Shown here piece after piece: positions 32,543 to 41,603 of a stretch of DNA of 64,000 nucleotides. The translations under genes and the position numbers were made by a program. Numbering within the stretch: position 1 is the first letter of the stretch; each line of letters begins with the position of its first letter. This DNA comes from RZZS01 sp964498755 (lineage in GTDB: Bacteria > Pseudomonadota > Alphaproteobacteria > Micavibrionales > Micavibrionaceae): NCBI GenBank assembly GCA_964498755.1, contig CAZCIB010000007.1, positions 1 to 64,000 on the forward strand, in the 5' to 3' direction. The notes beneath the pieces were generated by a model. The model worked only from the letters and a program-made list of their open reading frames with translations, had not been told where the DNA came from and searched no databases.

Positions 32543-35500
32543 TCATCCCGGAACTTCCATCATCAATGCGCTCTCCGTCCAGAGCAAGAAGCAGCGGACG
32601 TTTTTACGCGGGTAAACCTGTAACAATATGTCTCGGTAGGACCGCATCTGGTCCATATACATTTCAGGTATGGCGTTCGCCTCCATCGGCGCGGGGCGGT
32701 TGGTTTTGTAATCGACGATCAGAACCTCATCCTCCCTGACGACAAGCCGGTCGATCTGGCCGCTGACGATTTTATTGCCGGACAGCAGGCCCGTGACCGG
32801 AACTTCCGCGCGCGAGCCGGGACCGAACAGGTCTGAAAACCTCGGATCGTCCAGAATAGAGAGCGTTTCCGTGACGATATTGGCCTGGATGCGTTCAGGC
32901 AGACCGGCCCCCGATTTCTCAACGTAAAGGCGCGCCGCGTCTTCGCGCGCTTCCTGCGGCAGGTCTGGCAAGAATTGCAGTAAACTATGCGTGACATTGC
33001 CGCGCAGGAAGCGGAACTGCCCCTCTTCATCAAGCGGAGACGAGACCGGGTCCGGAGCTGAGGGGCGCGAGGGCGTCAGCGGTCTTGGCGGATCGGGCTC
33101 TTCCGGCGCGGCTTTATGAATCCAGCCGGGCAAATCAACGTCTTCGGTTTTGTCCGTCGCAGATTTATCAGCCCTGTCCGCTTCGCGCGTCTGCAGGGAC
33201 GAGATCTTGCGCAAACGCGCCGGACTGCCGTCGTCCCCGGTTTCCGGCGGGCTGTAATTCCGGCTTTCCGCGCAGTTTGAAAAGCCTTGCCGCACAAGCG
33301 CGTACCAGCTCGCCTCGTCAATATTCTCGCTTTGGGCGCAGCCTGAGACATAGAGCCTGTCCTCGGCGCGGGTCATGGCGACATAAAGCAGCCTTCGGTA
33401 TTCGTCGTCGGCCTTGCCCGCGAGCGTCTCTTTCGCCTGCCGGTATGTTTCCGGCTCGTCCTCCTTGCGCGCGCACCACAAGGGCAGTTCAAGTCCGGTT
33501 TTGTCCGGCCACAGAATACGCGGCAGTTTTGCCGAACTGCCGGACTTGACCGTATCGGGAAGAATGACGATCGGGGCCTGCAGGCCCTTTGAGCCGTGAA
33601 CCGTCATGATCCGGACCTGACCGTCGCCCTCTTCCATCTCTCTTTTGATTTCCTGATCGCTTGATTCGATGTCCCTGACAAATTGCTGGAGCGCGGGCGG
33701 CTGCGATTTTTCGTGTTGAAGGGCCGCGTTTAAAAGCTCCTCTACCGGATCGGCGCAATCGTTGCCAAGTCTGCGCTTCAGCGCTCTCAACGCAGTTCCG
33801 TCCCGGTCAGCGGGGCAAGGGCGCTGCAGAATTTCGGCAAAAAACGCGAAGGGCGCATGACGCCGGCCTTGCGCGATAACATTTTCGAGCCACCGCACGG
33901 TCTCCTGATGCGCCCCGGATTGCCGCAGCGCATGCCACAAACTTCCCTTGCGGTTGCAGGCGATGTCAAAAAGCGCGTCTTCGCTGAAACCGGCCAGCGG
34001 GGATTTGAGAGCGCAGGCGAGGGTCAGATCATCTTCGGGAAGCAGCGCGAATTTCGCCAGCGCAAGCAGGTCCTCGACGGCGATCTGATCGGCGAGGCGC
34101 ATCCGGTCGGCGCCGCTTACCGGGATATTCATGTTTTTAAGGGCCAGCATGAGCTCGCTGACCAGCGCGTTTCTGGAGCGCACGAGGATCATGATGTCGC
34201 CGGCGCGGACGGGCCGGTCGCGCGATTCCAGCCGTTCGCCGCAGTCCAGCCAGCCCCTGATCTCTTCCGCGATATAGCGGGCGAGTTTGCTCCGGCCGCT
34301 TTGATGCTCGCGCACTTCCGTCGGGGGGCGCCAGGGATCGCGCTCTTCCGGTTTCTCATTCACAAATAACGGCCAGAGTTCGGCGTGTCCGGCCTGCCCC
34401 AGCCTGTAGGAAATGTGCGGACTGTCTTCATCGAATCCCCGGCGCGCCGCTTCTCCCCTGAAAACGGCGTCGACGAGTTCCAGCACAGGCGCCGTCGTGC
34501 GGAAGGAGATATTGAGCGGCACATTGTCCCAGAGCTTTCCGCACCCGCGCGCTTTTTGTTCGAGATCGCGGCGCATGCGGGCGAATTCCTGCGGCGCGGC
34601 GCGCTGGAAGCTGTATATGGACTGCTTGGCGTCGCCGACGACGAACAAAGACCTGTCGGCTTCGCGCGCGCCCGCGCCCGAGAAAAATTCGCTGCATAGA
34701 GCCTCGATGATGCGCCATTGCTCCGGGTTCGTGTCCTGCGCCTCGTCGACGAGGATGTGATCAACGCCCTGATCGAGTTTATAGAGAACCCATGACGGCA
34801 TGGTCTCACTTTCCAGCAGGGCCAGCGTTTTCAGGATCATGTCGTCGTAATCGAGCCTTGCCAGGCGCGTCTTTTGTTCCTGGTAGGCTTGCGTAATCTC
34901 GTGGCCCAGAAGGAACAGCCCGCAGGTGAGATTAATACAGCGCAGGGCCTTGACTTTTTCCCTGTAATTGTAAAGACGCCGGGATTCCGCGCGTAAAAAG
35001 TCGACGACTTCCGGGTTGTTCTGAACAATCCGCTTTGTCGGGAAATGCGTCTCGCGTATCTCGCCGTCGCTTTTGAGAAAAACGCGCATATGCGCTTCGA
35101 TTAAATCGCTTCTCCGCCGCTCCGTGTTGAGCCAGAGATGCAGATGATCGGCCGTAGCGATATCGGTTTTGCCCTTTGATCCGGACAGGACGGCGCAGGC
35201 ATGGCGCAGAGCCGCTTCGCGATGCGGCTTTAAGTCACAGACGTCTTCGAGCGCCTGTTCTTCCGTTTCATTCGGGGAAAGACCGAAATGATTAAACAGC
35301 GCCGCGCGCAGGCCGTCGGCGTTCCAGAAACGGGTCATCAGGGTTTCAAGCTGGCCGCGTTCGGACGTTATTCCGAGAAGCAGTTTGCGCAGCTGTTCTT
35401 CGTTTTGTTCAACCAGAAGCTCTTGCGCGGCAAGGCTCAGGGGAGAGCCGGGGCTCTCTTCCGCGCGGCGCATAACCTTTAACAGCGCCGTATCAAGCAA

Positions 35501-36025
35501 TTGCCGGGATTCGCTCTCTTCGAGCGCCTCAAAATGGGGCGATACGCCCGCCTCCAGCGGAAAACGGCCGAGTATCGACTGGCAAAAGGCGTGGATCGTC
35601 ATAATCTTCAGACCGCCGGGAACATCGAGAACGCCCGCGAATAACTGGCGCGCGGCCGCGCATTCCTCTGGCGTCGCGGCGCGGCCGAGAATCTTTTCGG
35701 AGAGCTCTTTTTGTAAATCGGCTTCCGGCGCCACGGCCCATTCGGACAGTTTCCGGCTGAGGCGCAGGGCCATCTCGCTCGCGGCGGCTTTCGTGAAAGT
35801 GAGGCAGAGAATTTTATGCGGCGGCGTCCCCGGGGTTCCATCCGCGCGCGGCAATAAGAGCCTTAACACGCGGTCGGTCAGGACCTTGGTCTTTCCCGTG
35901 CCGGCTGACGCGCTGACCCAGACGGACGCGCCGGGGTCGGAAGCCTTGCGCTGCAAGACGTTGGGGTCAATAGGACGAACCGAATCCGGTTCATTCTGCG
36001 CCGCTGTGATCCCGGTCATCGTCAT
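32543..36025 (-). CDS. addA: Double-strand break repair helicase-nuclease AddA
   Basis: Helicase and nuclease subunit of AddAB, which processes DNA ends for RecA-dependent repair and also degrades foreign linear DNA. The 1160-residue product has the UvrD-type Walker A (SASAGTGKTKVLTDRVLRLL), a DEAQD Walker B (HILVDEAQDTNPEQ), further SF1 motifs (GDAKQSIYSFQRAAP, VHGSKGLQAPIVILPD) and a C-terminal RecB-like nuclease motif (LIVDYKTNRP). ATG 36025 overlaps the addB stop (ATGA) and has AGGAGGAGGC just upstream. It lies in the order addB-addA-trxA. Confidence 0.95.
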   Translation of the reverse strand: MTMTGITAAQNEPDSVRPIDPNVLQRKASDPGASVWVSASAGTGKTKVLTDRVLRLLLPRADGTPGTPPHKILCLTFTKAAASEMALRLSRKLSEWAVAPEADLQKELSEKILGRAATPEECAAARQLFAGVLDVPGGLKIMTIHAFCQSILGRFPLEAGVSPHFEALEESESRQLLDTALLKVMRRAEESPGSPLSLAAQELLVEQNEEQLRKLLLGITSERGQLETLMTRFWNADGLRAALFNHFGLSPNETEEQALEDVCDLKPHREAALRHACAVLSGSKGKTDIATADHLHLWLNTERRRSDLIEAHMRVFLKSDGEIRETHFPTKRIVQNNPEVVDFLRAESRRLYNYREKVKALRCINLTCGLFLLGHEITQAYQEQKTRLARLDYDDMILKTLALLESETMPSWVLYKLDQGVDHILVDEAQDTNPEQWRIIEALCSEFFSGAGAREADRSLFVVGDAKQSIYSFQRAAPQEFARMRRDLEQKARGCGKLWDNVPLNISFRTTAPVLELVDAVFRGEAARRGFDEDSPHISYRLGQAGHAELWPLFVNEKPEERDPWRPPTEVREHQSGRSKLARYIAEEIRGWLDCGERLESRDRPVRAGDIMILVRSRNALVSELMLALKNMNIPVSGADRMRLADQIAVEDLLALAKFALLPEDDLTLACALKSPLAGFSEDALFDIACNRKGSLWHALRQSGAHQETVRWLENVIAQGRRHAPFAFFAEILQRPCPADRDGTALRALKRRLGNDCADPVEELLNAALQHEKSQPPALQQFVRDIESSDQEIKREMEEGDGQVRIMTVHGSKGLQAPIVILPDTVKSGSSAKLPRILWPDKTGLELPLWCARKEDEPETYRQAKETLAGKADDEYRRLLYVAMTRAEDRLYVSGCAQSENIDEASWYALVRQGFSNCAESRNYSPPETGDDGSPARLRKISSLQTREADRADKSATDKTEDVDLPGWIHKAAPEEPDPPRPLTPSRPSAPDPVSSPLDEEGQFRFLRGNVTHSLLQFLPDLPQEAREDAARLYVEKSGAGLPERIQANIVTETLSILDDPRFSDLFGPGSRAEVPVTGLLSGNKIVSGQIDRLVVREDEVLIVDYKTNRPAPMEANAIPEMYMDQMRSYRDILLQVYPRKNVRCFLLWTESALMMEVPG

Positions 36026-38964
36026 GCGGCCTCCTCCTGATCTCCCATCACGGACCACTCCTTCACGCGGGCAAGATGGGTATAATCACTAAAACGCGGG
36101 GCGTTTTTCGGGTCTGGCGCGCTGAGGTAAGGCGTTTCCGGCAGATCAAATGTTTCGATGAGCGTTTTGAGCCCGTCCGAGGCCGTTTCAATCGCGCCGG
36201 TCAGGTCGTCATTTTCCAGCAGCGTCACGTTTCCCGGGGTTTTCCCGCCGGTCAGGACGCAATAGGACAGACCTTTCACCTCGTGCGCCGGAAGATTTTC
36301 AAATCCGCCGTTCCGGAGGATCAGCCCTTCGAGCGGGAGCTGCGGCAGCGCGGCGGATTTAAGCTTGGAAATCGGGTAAGAGCCGCCGGACTTGAAATCC
36401 GTAATCGCCGCGCCGCCTGCGTGATAGAGATCAATGCGGTCGGCGCGGGCCTTTAATGTGAAATCATTTCCGGAGGTCCGGATCGTAATCGCGCCTTCGG
36501 CCTCGCATTGCAAAAGCCGGGTTTTCTCCCGCCAGCTTTTCTCGTAACTGACCGACCAGACGGCCAGATTTCGCAGTCTGGGCTGCCAGAGCCGCGTCGT
36601 TCCCTCGTCGATTTGCGTCTCCTCAAGCGTTTGCGCGGCTATGGAGAGGAAGAGGTCGCTGGCCGCGCTATCCGGCATGACGGGATCAAACGCCTTGCTG
36701 AACCGTTCCATGATGGCGTGGATGATCGTGCCGCGCTCGGCGGCGTCTATTTCCTTTTCGAGGTCGTCCATTTTCCGCAGGCGCAAAATATGCTTTGCGT
36801 AGACGCCGTAAGGATCTTTCATCCATTCTTCTATGGCCGTGACGGAAAGCGCGCGCGGGCGCGCCTCTGGCGGCGGTTTTGGGGCCGGGCGTTTGACGGG
36901 ACTGTAATCATCCTCTTTGTCCAGCGCGCGGGCCCATCGCAAATACGGCCCGGCGCGGTATGCGTTTTCATCAATGCCGGCGGCTTTTAATACCGTATCC
37001 AGCCGCTGCAGCCAGCGCGAGGGCACGGACGGCGCGCCGTCGACCTGTTCGGAGCGGGTCAGGATAACGTCCTGCGCGCAAAAGGCCTGAACGAAATCAT
37101 GCGCGGACTGTCCCGTGCGCCGCTCGAGCGCGCCAAGGCCGAAATCCTTGCGCATCGGACGCGACATCCACGGATCGTTTCCCGTATCCGGCGGCCAGCT
37201 TTTTTCATTAAGCCCGCCCAGAATAACCCGGTCCGCCTGTACCAGCCGCGCTTCGAGCGCGCCCAGTATGTGCAGGCGCGGATGGGTTCCGTAAGACGGA
37301 CGGACGGTTTTGTCGCGCATAAGCTGTTCAAGGATTTCCGCGTATTCCTCCGCGTTCATGTCCGGGAAATGCCGGGCTTCGCCGCGAAGCTCCGACAAAA
37401 ACAGCGCGGCCTGTTCGCCGTCGTCTCCCGTCCAAAGGCGGGCTGCGGCCTTTTCATTATCGCCCGCGGCCAGAGATTCCGCTGTTTTGATATGCGCATC
37501 CAGCCATTTCGACAAAGGCTGCGGACCGTTCTTCGCAAGCGTCGCAAGCGGTTCAAATGCCGCTTCAAGACGGGTCAGGAAGGCGCTTAAATGATCCGTT
37601 TCTTTATTTCTTTCTTTTTCTTTCAAAAGCTTGTGATGCAGACCCTGAAAGCCGCGTACCGGTTTCAGACCGCGTAAACATGCGTCGAGCTCCTGCGGCA
37701 GGGCGCCGTGTCCGGCCCGGGAAGCGCAGCCATGCTTTAACGCGGAAAGCAGTGGTACGGGCGCAAAATCCGAAAGAACGGCGTTTAGCGCCAGCCGCAG
37801 GAACGTTCCCTTTTCCGTTTCGTCCAGAGCCTGCCCGCCGGAGTCGTCCAGCGCAATGTTCCATCTCCTGCAAAGACCGGCGACGCGCCGGGCAAGCTGA
37901 CGATCCGGGGTGATCAGCGCGGCTGTCGCATGTTCATCTTTCTCCAGCGTTTCCCGAAGCGCGCAGGCGATCACAAGCGCTTCCTCATGCGGGTTTTTAC
38001 AGTCATAGCGGCGCAGGTTTTGCAGCGGCTCTTCGGGGATCTTCAGATTTTGCCAGCTTTGCGTGGTTTGCGCGGGCCGCATGATCTCGCGGGCAAGCGC
38101 TTCGCGCGCGGACGCATGCGCCGTCTCCGGCCAGATTGCAACCTCGCGCCGGTCGGCGCCGCAATGCGTCAGTAACTGGCGCAGCATGTATTGCGGATGC
38201 GTCTCATCAAGCTTTTGCCAGCTTTCCGCGTCCATGTCCCGGTCGAGTCCGGGCAGGACGACGCAGCCCTGCGGCATGCTTGCAATAACATGCAGGAGTT
38301 CCCGCACCGCCGGGAAAGAGCCGGTTGAACCCGCCGCGATGATTTTCTGGCGCGGCGGGTGATTGCGCCATTCCTGCGCCTGCAACCTGATGAGGCGGTT
38401 GCGCCGGTCGGCCTGATCGATCGCGCCGCGCTCCTTTAAAATCCCCGTCCAGTTTTCGCCGATGATTTTGAGGAATTGCGTCGTAATCTGCCAGTGTTCG
38501 GAAAATTTTTCCGGGACGAGTTTTTCCAGCGCGTCAAAAGACAGACCCTCGATAATGATCTGGTCGAGCAAATGCCCGAGCGATTCAACAAGTTTGAAGG
38601 ATTGCGCCGTCGTGCCCGTCCAGTCGCCGCGCGCGCGGATCAGCTCCGCCAGCAGGGCGCGGCGCTCCATTGGCGTAATTTCGCGGGGCAGGGCGGCGAT
38701 GTCGCGCGCCTGCGCCGTGATTTGCAATTCGTCTTCGTCGGCGTCGCCAATCGGCTGCATGCGCGGCAGGAGAAGCGGCTTTCCCCCGCTTCGGCGCAAA
38801 AACGCCTCTCTCAGCGCACGGCAGGCGCGCCGCGTCGGAAGCAGCACGCGCATCGCGGCCAGATCTTCATTATGCCCTTCCGCCTGCTTCACAAGCCCGG
38901 CGGCGAGCGTGTCAACGAAGGGCTCTCCCGGCGGGATCGTATAGATATTCATTGTAGCCGTCAT
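36022..38964 (-). CDS. addB: Double-strand break repair protein AddB
   Basis: Second subunit of AddAB, alphaproteobacterial type, 980 residues. The N-terminal part resembles a helicase fold without a full set of motifs (NIYTIPPGEPFVDTLAAGL, LLPTRRACRALREAF). The C-terminal part has a PD-(D/E)xK nuclease region (LKARADRIDLYHAGGAAITDFKSG). The start is ATG 38964 or ATG 38952 (four codons on); no strong ribosome site separates them. It is followed by addA with a 4-base overlap, and preceded by the nucleotidyltransferase gene after about 50 bases. Confidence 0.92.
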   Translation of the reverse strand: MTATMNIYTIPPGEPFVDTLAAGLVKQAEGHNEDLAAMRVLLPTRRACRALREAFLRRSGGKPLLLPRMQPIGDADEDELQITAQARDIAALPREITPMERRALLAELIRARGDWTGTTAQSFKLVESLGHLLDQIIIEGLSFDALEKLVPEKFSEHWQITTQFLKIIGENWTGILKERGAIDQADRRNRLIRLQAQEWRNHPPRQKIIAAGSTGSFPAVRELLHVIASMPQGCVVLPGLDRDMDAESWQKLDETHPQYMLRQLLTHCGADRREVAIWPETAHASAREALAREIMRPAQTTQSWQNLKIPEEPLQNLRRYDCKNPHEEALVIACALRETLEKDEHATAALITPDRQLARRVAGLCRRWNIALDDSGGQALDETEKGTFLRLALNAVLSDFAPVPLLSALKHGCASRAGHGALPQELDACLRGLKPVRGFQGLHHKLLKEKERNKETDHLSAFLTRLEAAFEPLATLAKNGPQPLSKWLDAHIKTAESLAAGDNEKAAARLWTGDDGEQAALFLSELRGEARHFPDMNAEEYAEILEQLMRDKTVRPSYGTHPRLHILGALEARLVQADRVILGGLNEKSWPPDTGNDPWMSRPMRKDFGLGALERRTGQSAHDFVQAFCAQDVILTRSEQVDGAPSVPSRWLQRLDTVLKAAGIDENAYRAGPYLRWARALDKEDDYSPVKRPAPKPPPEARPRALSVTAIEEWMKDPYGVYAKHILRLRKMDDLEKEIDAAERGTIIHAIMERFSKAFDPVMPDSAASDLFLSIAAQTLEETQIDEGTTRLWQPRLRNLAVWSVSYEKSWREKTRLLQCEAEGAITIRTSGNDFTLKARADRIDLYHAGGAAITDFKSGGSYPISKLKSAALPQLPLEGLILRNGGFENLPAHEVKGLSYCVLTGGKTPGNVTLLENDDLTGAIETASDGLKTLIETFDLPETPYLSAPDPKNAPRFSDYTHLARVKEWSVMGDQEEAA

Positions 38965-39015
38965 ATCTTTTGCTTTTACTCATATCCAAAAAAAGAAACG
39001 TGTCAAAATCTCCCC

Positions 39016-39729
39016 TCATCCCGGCTTCGCCTTATTGACCCGCTCCAGATCTTCGGGCGTACTGATGTGATGCCAGTCGCCTTCATGGATCAGGCCGTAG
39101 AGCCTTCCTCCTGTCTCGCTCCGGTCCATGAGTTCAAGAAACGAAAATGCGCCCTCTTTCGCGTTTTCAAAAACGCGCGGGTGAACGATGCGGACGCCTG
39201 CGAACATCAAATCGCCGTTCTTGTCTTTTTGGCGGACCGCCCGCCCGGCCGGCGTCATGGCGTAATCGCCCACGCCCGCCGTCAGGGCCATGTCCTCGAC
39301 GCGCTGCATCAGTAAAAGCATGTCCATTTTTTCGGCGTCAAAATGCGCGGCAAGCCTCTCGAAAGCAGGTTTATCCGGGCCTTCGATCCAGAAGGCGTCG
39401 CCGTTGATCAGGTAAAACGGCGCGCCCGAGAGCATGCGCAGCGCGTTTTTGACGCCGCCGCCGGTGTCGAGCAGTTCAGTCTCTTCGGAGAAGATGATCT
39501 CGATATCCCGGCGCGTTTCGAGATGCGATCTTAAAACGCCGCCGAGATGATAAAGGTTCACAATGACCCGTTTGACGCCCGCATGAACCAGCTTGTCGAT
39601 GGCGTGGTCTATGATCGGTTTTCCCCATACCTCCACCATCGGCTTCGGGTGCGAGTCGGTATAGGGGCGAAGGCGCGTTCCCTTCCCGGCGGCGAGGATA
39701 AAGGCTTCATCGGGGATGTTGATCGTCAT
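39016..39729 (-). CDS. Sugar-1-phosphate nucleotidyltransferase (MurU-like)
   Basis: A 237-residue NTP transferase. The signature AFILAAGKGTRLRPYTDSHPKPMVEVWGKPIIDH is family typical (shown in parts: AAGKGTRLRP and KPMVEVWGKP). LINGDAFWIEG carries the metal-binding Asp. Homologs next to tsaE are usually annotated as N-acetylmuramate 1-phosphate uridylyltransferase (MurU, cell-wall recycling) or mannose-1-phosphate guanylyltransferase; sequence alone does not separate these. ATG 39729 overlaps the end of tsaE; a longer frame to 39765 would extend into tsaE further. Confidence 0.85.
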   Translation of the reverse strand: MTINIPDEAFILAAGKGTRLRPYTDSHPKPMVEVWGKPIIDHAIDKLVHAGVKRVIVNLYHLGGVLRSHLETRRDIEIIFSEETELLDTGGGVKNALRMLSGAPFYLINGDAFWIEGPDKPAFERLAAHFDAEKMDMLLLMQRVEDMALTAGVGDYAMTPAGRAVRQKDKNGDLMFAGVRIVHPRVFENAKEGAFSFLELMDRSETGGRLYGLIHEGDWHHISTPEDLERVNKAKPG

Positions 39730-40150
39730 GATTCCTGTTATAAATTTGAATGAATCGCGCTTCATCTTCTTTGCTCCGAAAATCTATATCAACTCTTTTC
39801 TCCGGAAGCAGAGTCCCGAGGCGCTCCGGCCACTCGATGAGAACGATCCCGCCGGAAAGGGCCTCTTCCCAGCCTATTTCATAGATTTCCTCCGGGTCTT
39901 CGATTCTGTACAGATCGAAATGCCAGATTGGCCCGTAAGAACTGTCATAGGTTTGCAGCAGGGTATAGGTCGGACTTGGAACTTCCAGCGTATCGTCGCC
40001 GCACAAAGCGCGGATCAGCGCGCGCGCAAATACGCTTTTGCCTGCGCCGAGCGGGCCGGAGAGACATATAATTTCTCCCCCGGACAAACGCCCGGCAAAG
40101 CTGGCGGCGAGATCGGCAGTTTCATTTTCGCTATGCGATTCGCGTTTCAT
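39707..40150 (-). CDS. tsaE: tRNA threonylcarbamoyladenosine synthesis ATPase TsaE
   Basis: Small P-loop ATPase that works with TsaB and TsaD in forming t6A on tRNAs. The 147-residue product has Walker A LSGPLGAGKSVFARAL and the family motifs PSPTYTLLQTY, WHFDLYRI and GIVLIEWPERL. Length is typical. It precedes the nucleotidyltransferase, addB, addA and trxA in one direction with overlaps, so it is likely the first gene of that operon. It is divergent from the ferredoxin reductase, with 18 bases between the start codons. Confidence 0.93.
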   Translation of the reverse strand: MKRESHSENETADLAASFAGRLSGGEIICLSGPLGAGKSVFARALIRALCGDDTLEVPSPTYTLLQTYDSSYGPIWHFDLYRIEDPEEIYEIGWEEALSGGIVLIEWPERLGTLLPEKRVDIDFRSKEDEARFIQIYNRNHDDQHPR

Positions 40151-40168
40151 ATGATTAATAAATAGAGG

Positions 40169-41206
40169 ATGAGCGAGCTACACAAGACAGATATTGCAAT
40201 TATCGGCGCGGGGCCCGTCGGGCTTTTCGCCGTATTTCAATGCGGCATGCTGGGGATGCGCGCGCATGTCATTGACGCGCTGGGCGAGACCGGCGGGCAG
40301 TGCGCGGCGCTGTATCCCGAAAAGCCGATCTATGATATTCCGGGCTATCCGGAAATTTCCGCCGGACATCTGATTGAGGAGCTGGAGCGTCAGGCTGCGC
40401 CGTTTGACCCGGTCTATCATCTGGGCCAGCAGGTTGTAACGCTGGAAAAGCGCGGTCAGGACTGGGTTCTTGCGACAACGGCCGGCGCGCGCATTCAGGC
40501 CCGCGCCGTGATCATAGCCGCGGGGGCGGGCGCGTTCGGGCCGAACCGCCCGCCCGTCGAGGATATCCAGTCCTATGAGGGCAAATCCGTCTTTTACATG
40601 GTGCGGCGGCGGGAGGATTTCCGGGGCAGGAAAATCGTCATCGCCGGGGGCGGCGACAGCGCCGTCGACTGGGCTTTGAGCCTTTCTGACGTCGCGGAAA
40701 AGATTTACGTGGTTCATCGGCGGGCCAGATTCCGGGCGGCGCCGGAGACCGTTTCGCAGCTCTATCAAAAGGCCGGGGACGGCCATGTCGAGATCGTCAC
40801 GCCGTTCCAGCTGAAAAGCGTTGAGGGGCAAAACGGCTATTTACGCGCCGTACGGCTGATTTCCATGGAGGGCGAGGAAAAGACGCTTGAGGCGGATATT
40901 CTGCTGCCGTTCTTCGGGCTGGCGAGCGAGCTGGGTCCGATCAGCCAGTGGGGCCTCAATATCGACAAAAACCGGATCGTGACAGACCCTTCGACGGGCG
41001 AGACAAGCGCGCCGGGTATTTTCGCCATTGGCGACATCGCCGATTACAACAACAAGCTGAAGCTGATTTTAACGGGCTTCGCCGAAGCTGCGCAGGCCGC
41101 GCACAGCGCCTGGAAAATTCTGCATGAAGGGCAGGAGCTGCATTTCGAATATTCAACGACGAAAGGCGTCCCGGGTGTTCAGGAAAGCGCGTCTCGTGTA
41201 AAATGA
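40169..41206 (+). CDS. Ferredoxin--NADP+ reductase, thioredoxin-reductase-like type
   Basis: A 345-residue FAD enzyme that passes electrons between NADPH and ferredoxin or flavodoxin. The FAD motif IAIIGAGPVGLFAVFQ is followed by GETGGQCAALYPEKPIYDIPGYP, diagnostic for this FNR group (no CxxC pair as in true thioredoxin reductase). The NADP motif KIVIAGGGDSAVDWAL and the C-terminal FAD site GIFAIGDIADYNNKLKLILTG are present. The start ATG is 18 bases from that of tsaE, on the other strand. The next gene starts 1 base after the stop. Confidence 0.92.
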   Translation: MSELHKTDIAIIGAGPVGLFAVFQCGMLGMRAHVIDALGETGGQCAALYPEKPIYDIPGYPEISAGHLIEELERQAAPFDPVYHLGQQVVTLEKRGQDWVLATTAGARIQARAVIIAAGAGAFGPNRPPVEDIQSYEGKSVFYMVRRREDFRGRKIVIAGGGDSAVDWALSLSDVAEKIYVVHRRARFRAAPETVSQLYQKAGDGHVEIVTPFQLKSVEGQNGYLRAVRLISMEGEEKTLEADILLPFFGLASELGPISQWGLNIDKNRIVTDPSTGETSAPGIFAIGDIADYNNKLKLILTGFAEAAQAAHSAWKILHEGQELHFEYSTTKGVPGVQESASRVK

Positions 41207-41207
41207 A

Positions 41208-41603
41208 ATGATGAGGCGTTTTCTTGTTTTGACCCTGATCCTTCTGGCCTGTTGCGCTTCGGCCCTGGCGCAGCAGGAACGGAAACTGGTTCTGGACGAG
41301 CCCTACTGTTTTAATATCGTTAATGAAGCGCCCTACGCCGTGCGCGGTTCGGTGGCGACGGATTACTATGAACACGAGGACGGCGCAAAAGCGCGTCACC
41401 GCTCGAATTTCCGTCTGGAGCCGAACGCGTTTCAGCAAGTCTGTTCGACAGGCCCTTTCTTTGAAGGCTGGCGGCTGGAGATTATTTTACGCTCGCTTGT
41501 GCCGCTCGACAGATGCATGACCCGGATCGACATGGGCGACATCAGAATTATCTATGAAACCGAAGGGGACGGCCCGACGGTGACGAAGCTGAAGTGTTTT
41601 TAA
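41208..41603 (+). CDS. Small secreted protein, unknown function
   Basis: A 131-residue protein with a signal peptide (about residues 1-22, ending CASALAQ) and a beta-rich mature part. Three Cys in the mature region (YCFNI, QVCSTGPFF, RCMTRI) and a final Cys (KLKCF) may form disulfides in the periplasm. The pattern SNFRLEPNAFQQVCSTGPFFEGW is of a conserved hypothetical family in alphaproteobacteria; I do not know its role. It follows the ferredoxin reductase by one base, so the two are likely cotranscribed. Confidence 0.7.
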   Translation: MMRRFLVLTLILLACCASALAQQERKLVLDEPYCFNIVNEAPYAVRGSVATDYYEHEDGAKARHRSNFRLEPNAFQQVCSTGPFFEGWRLEIILRSLVPLDRCMTRIDMGDIRIIYETEGDGPTVTKLKCF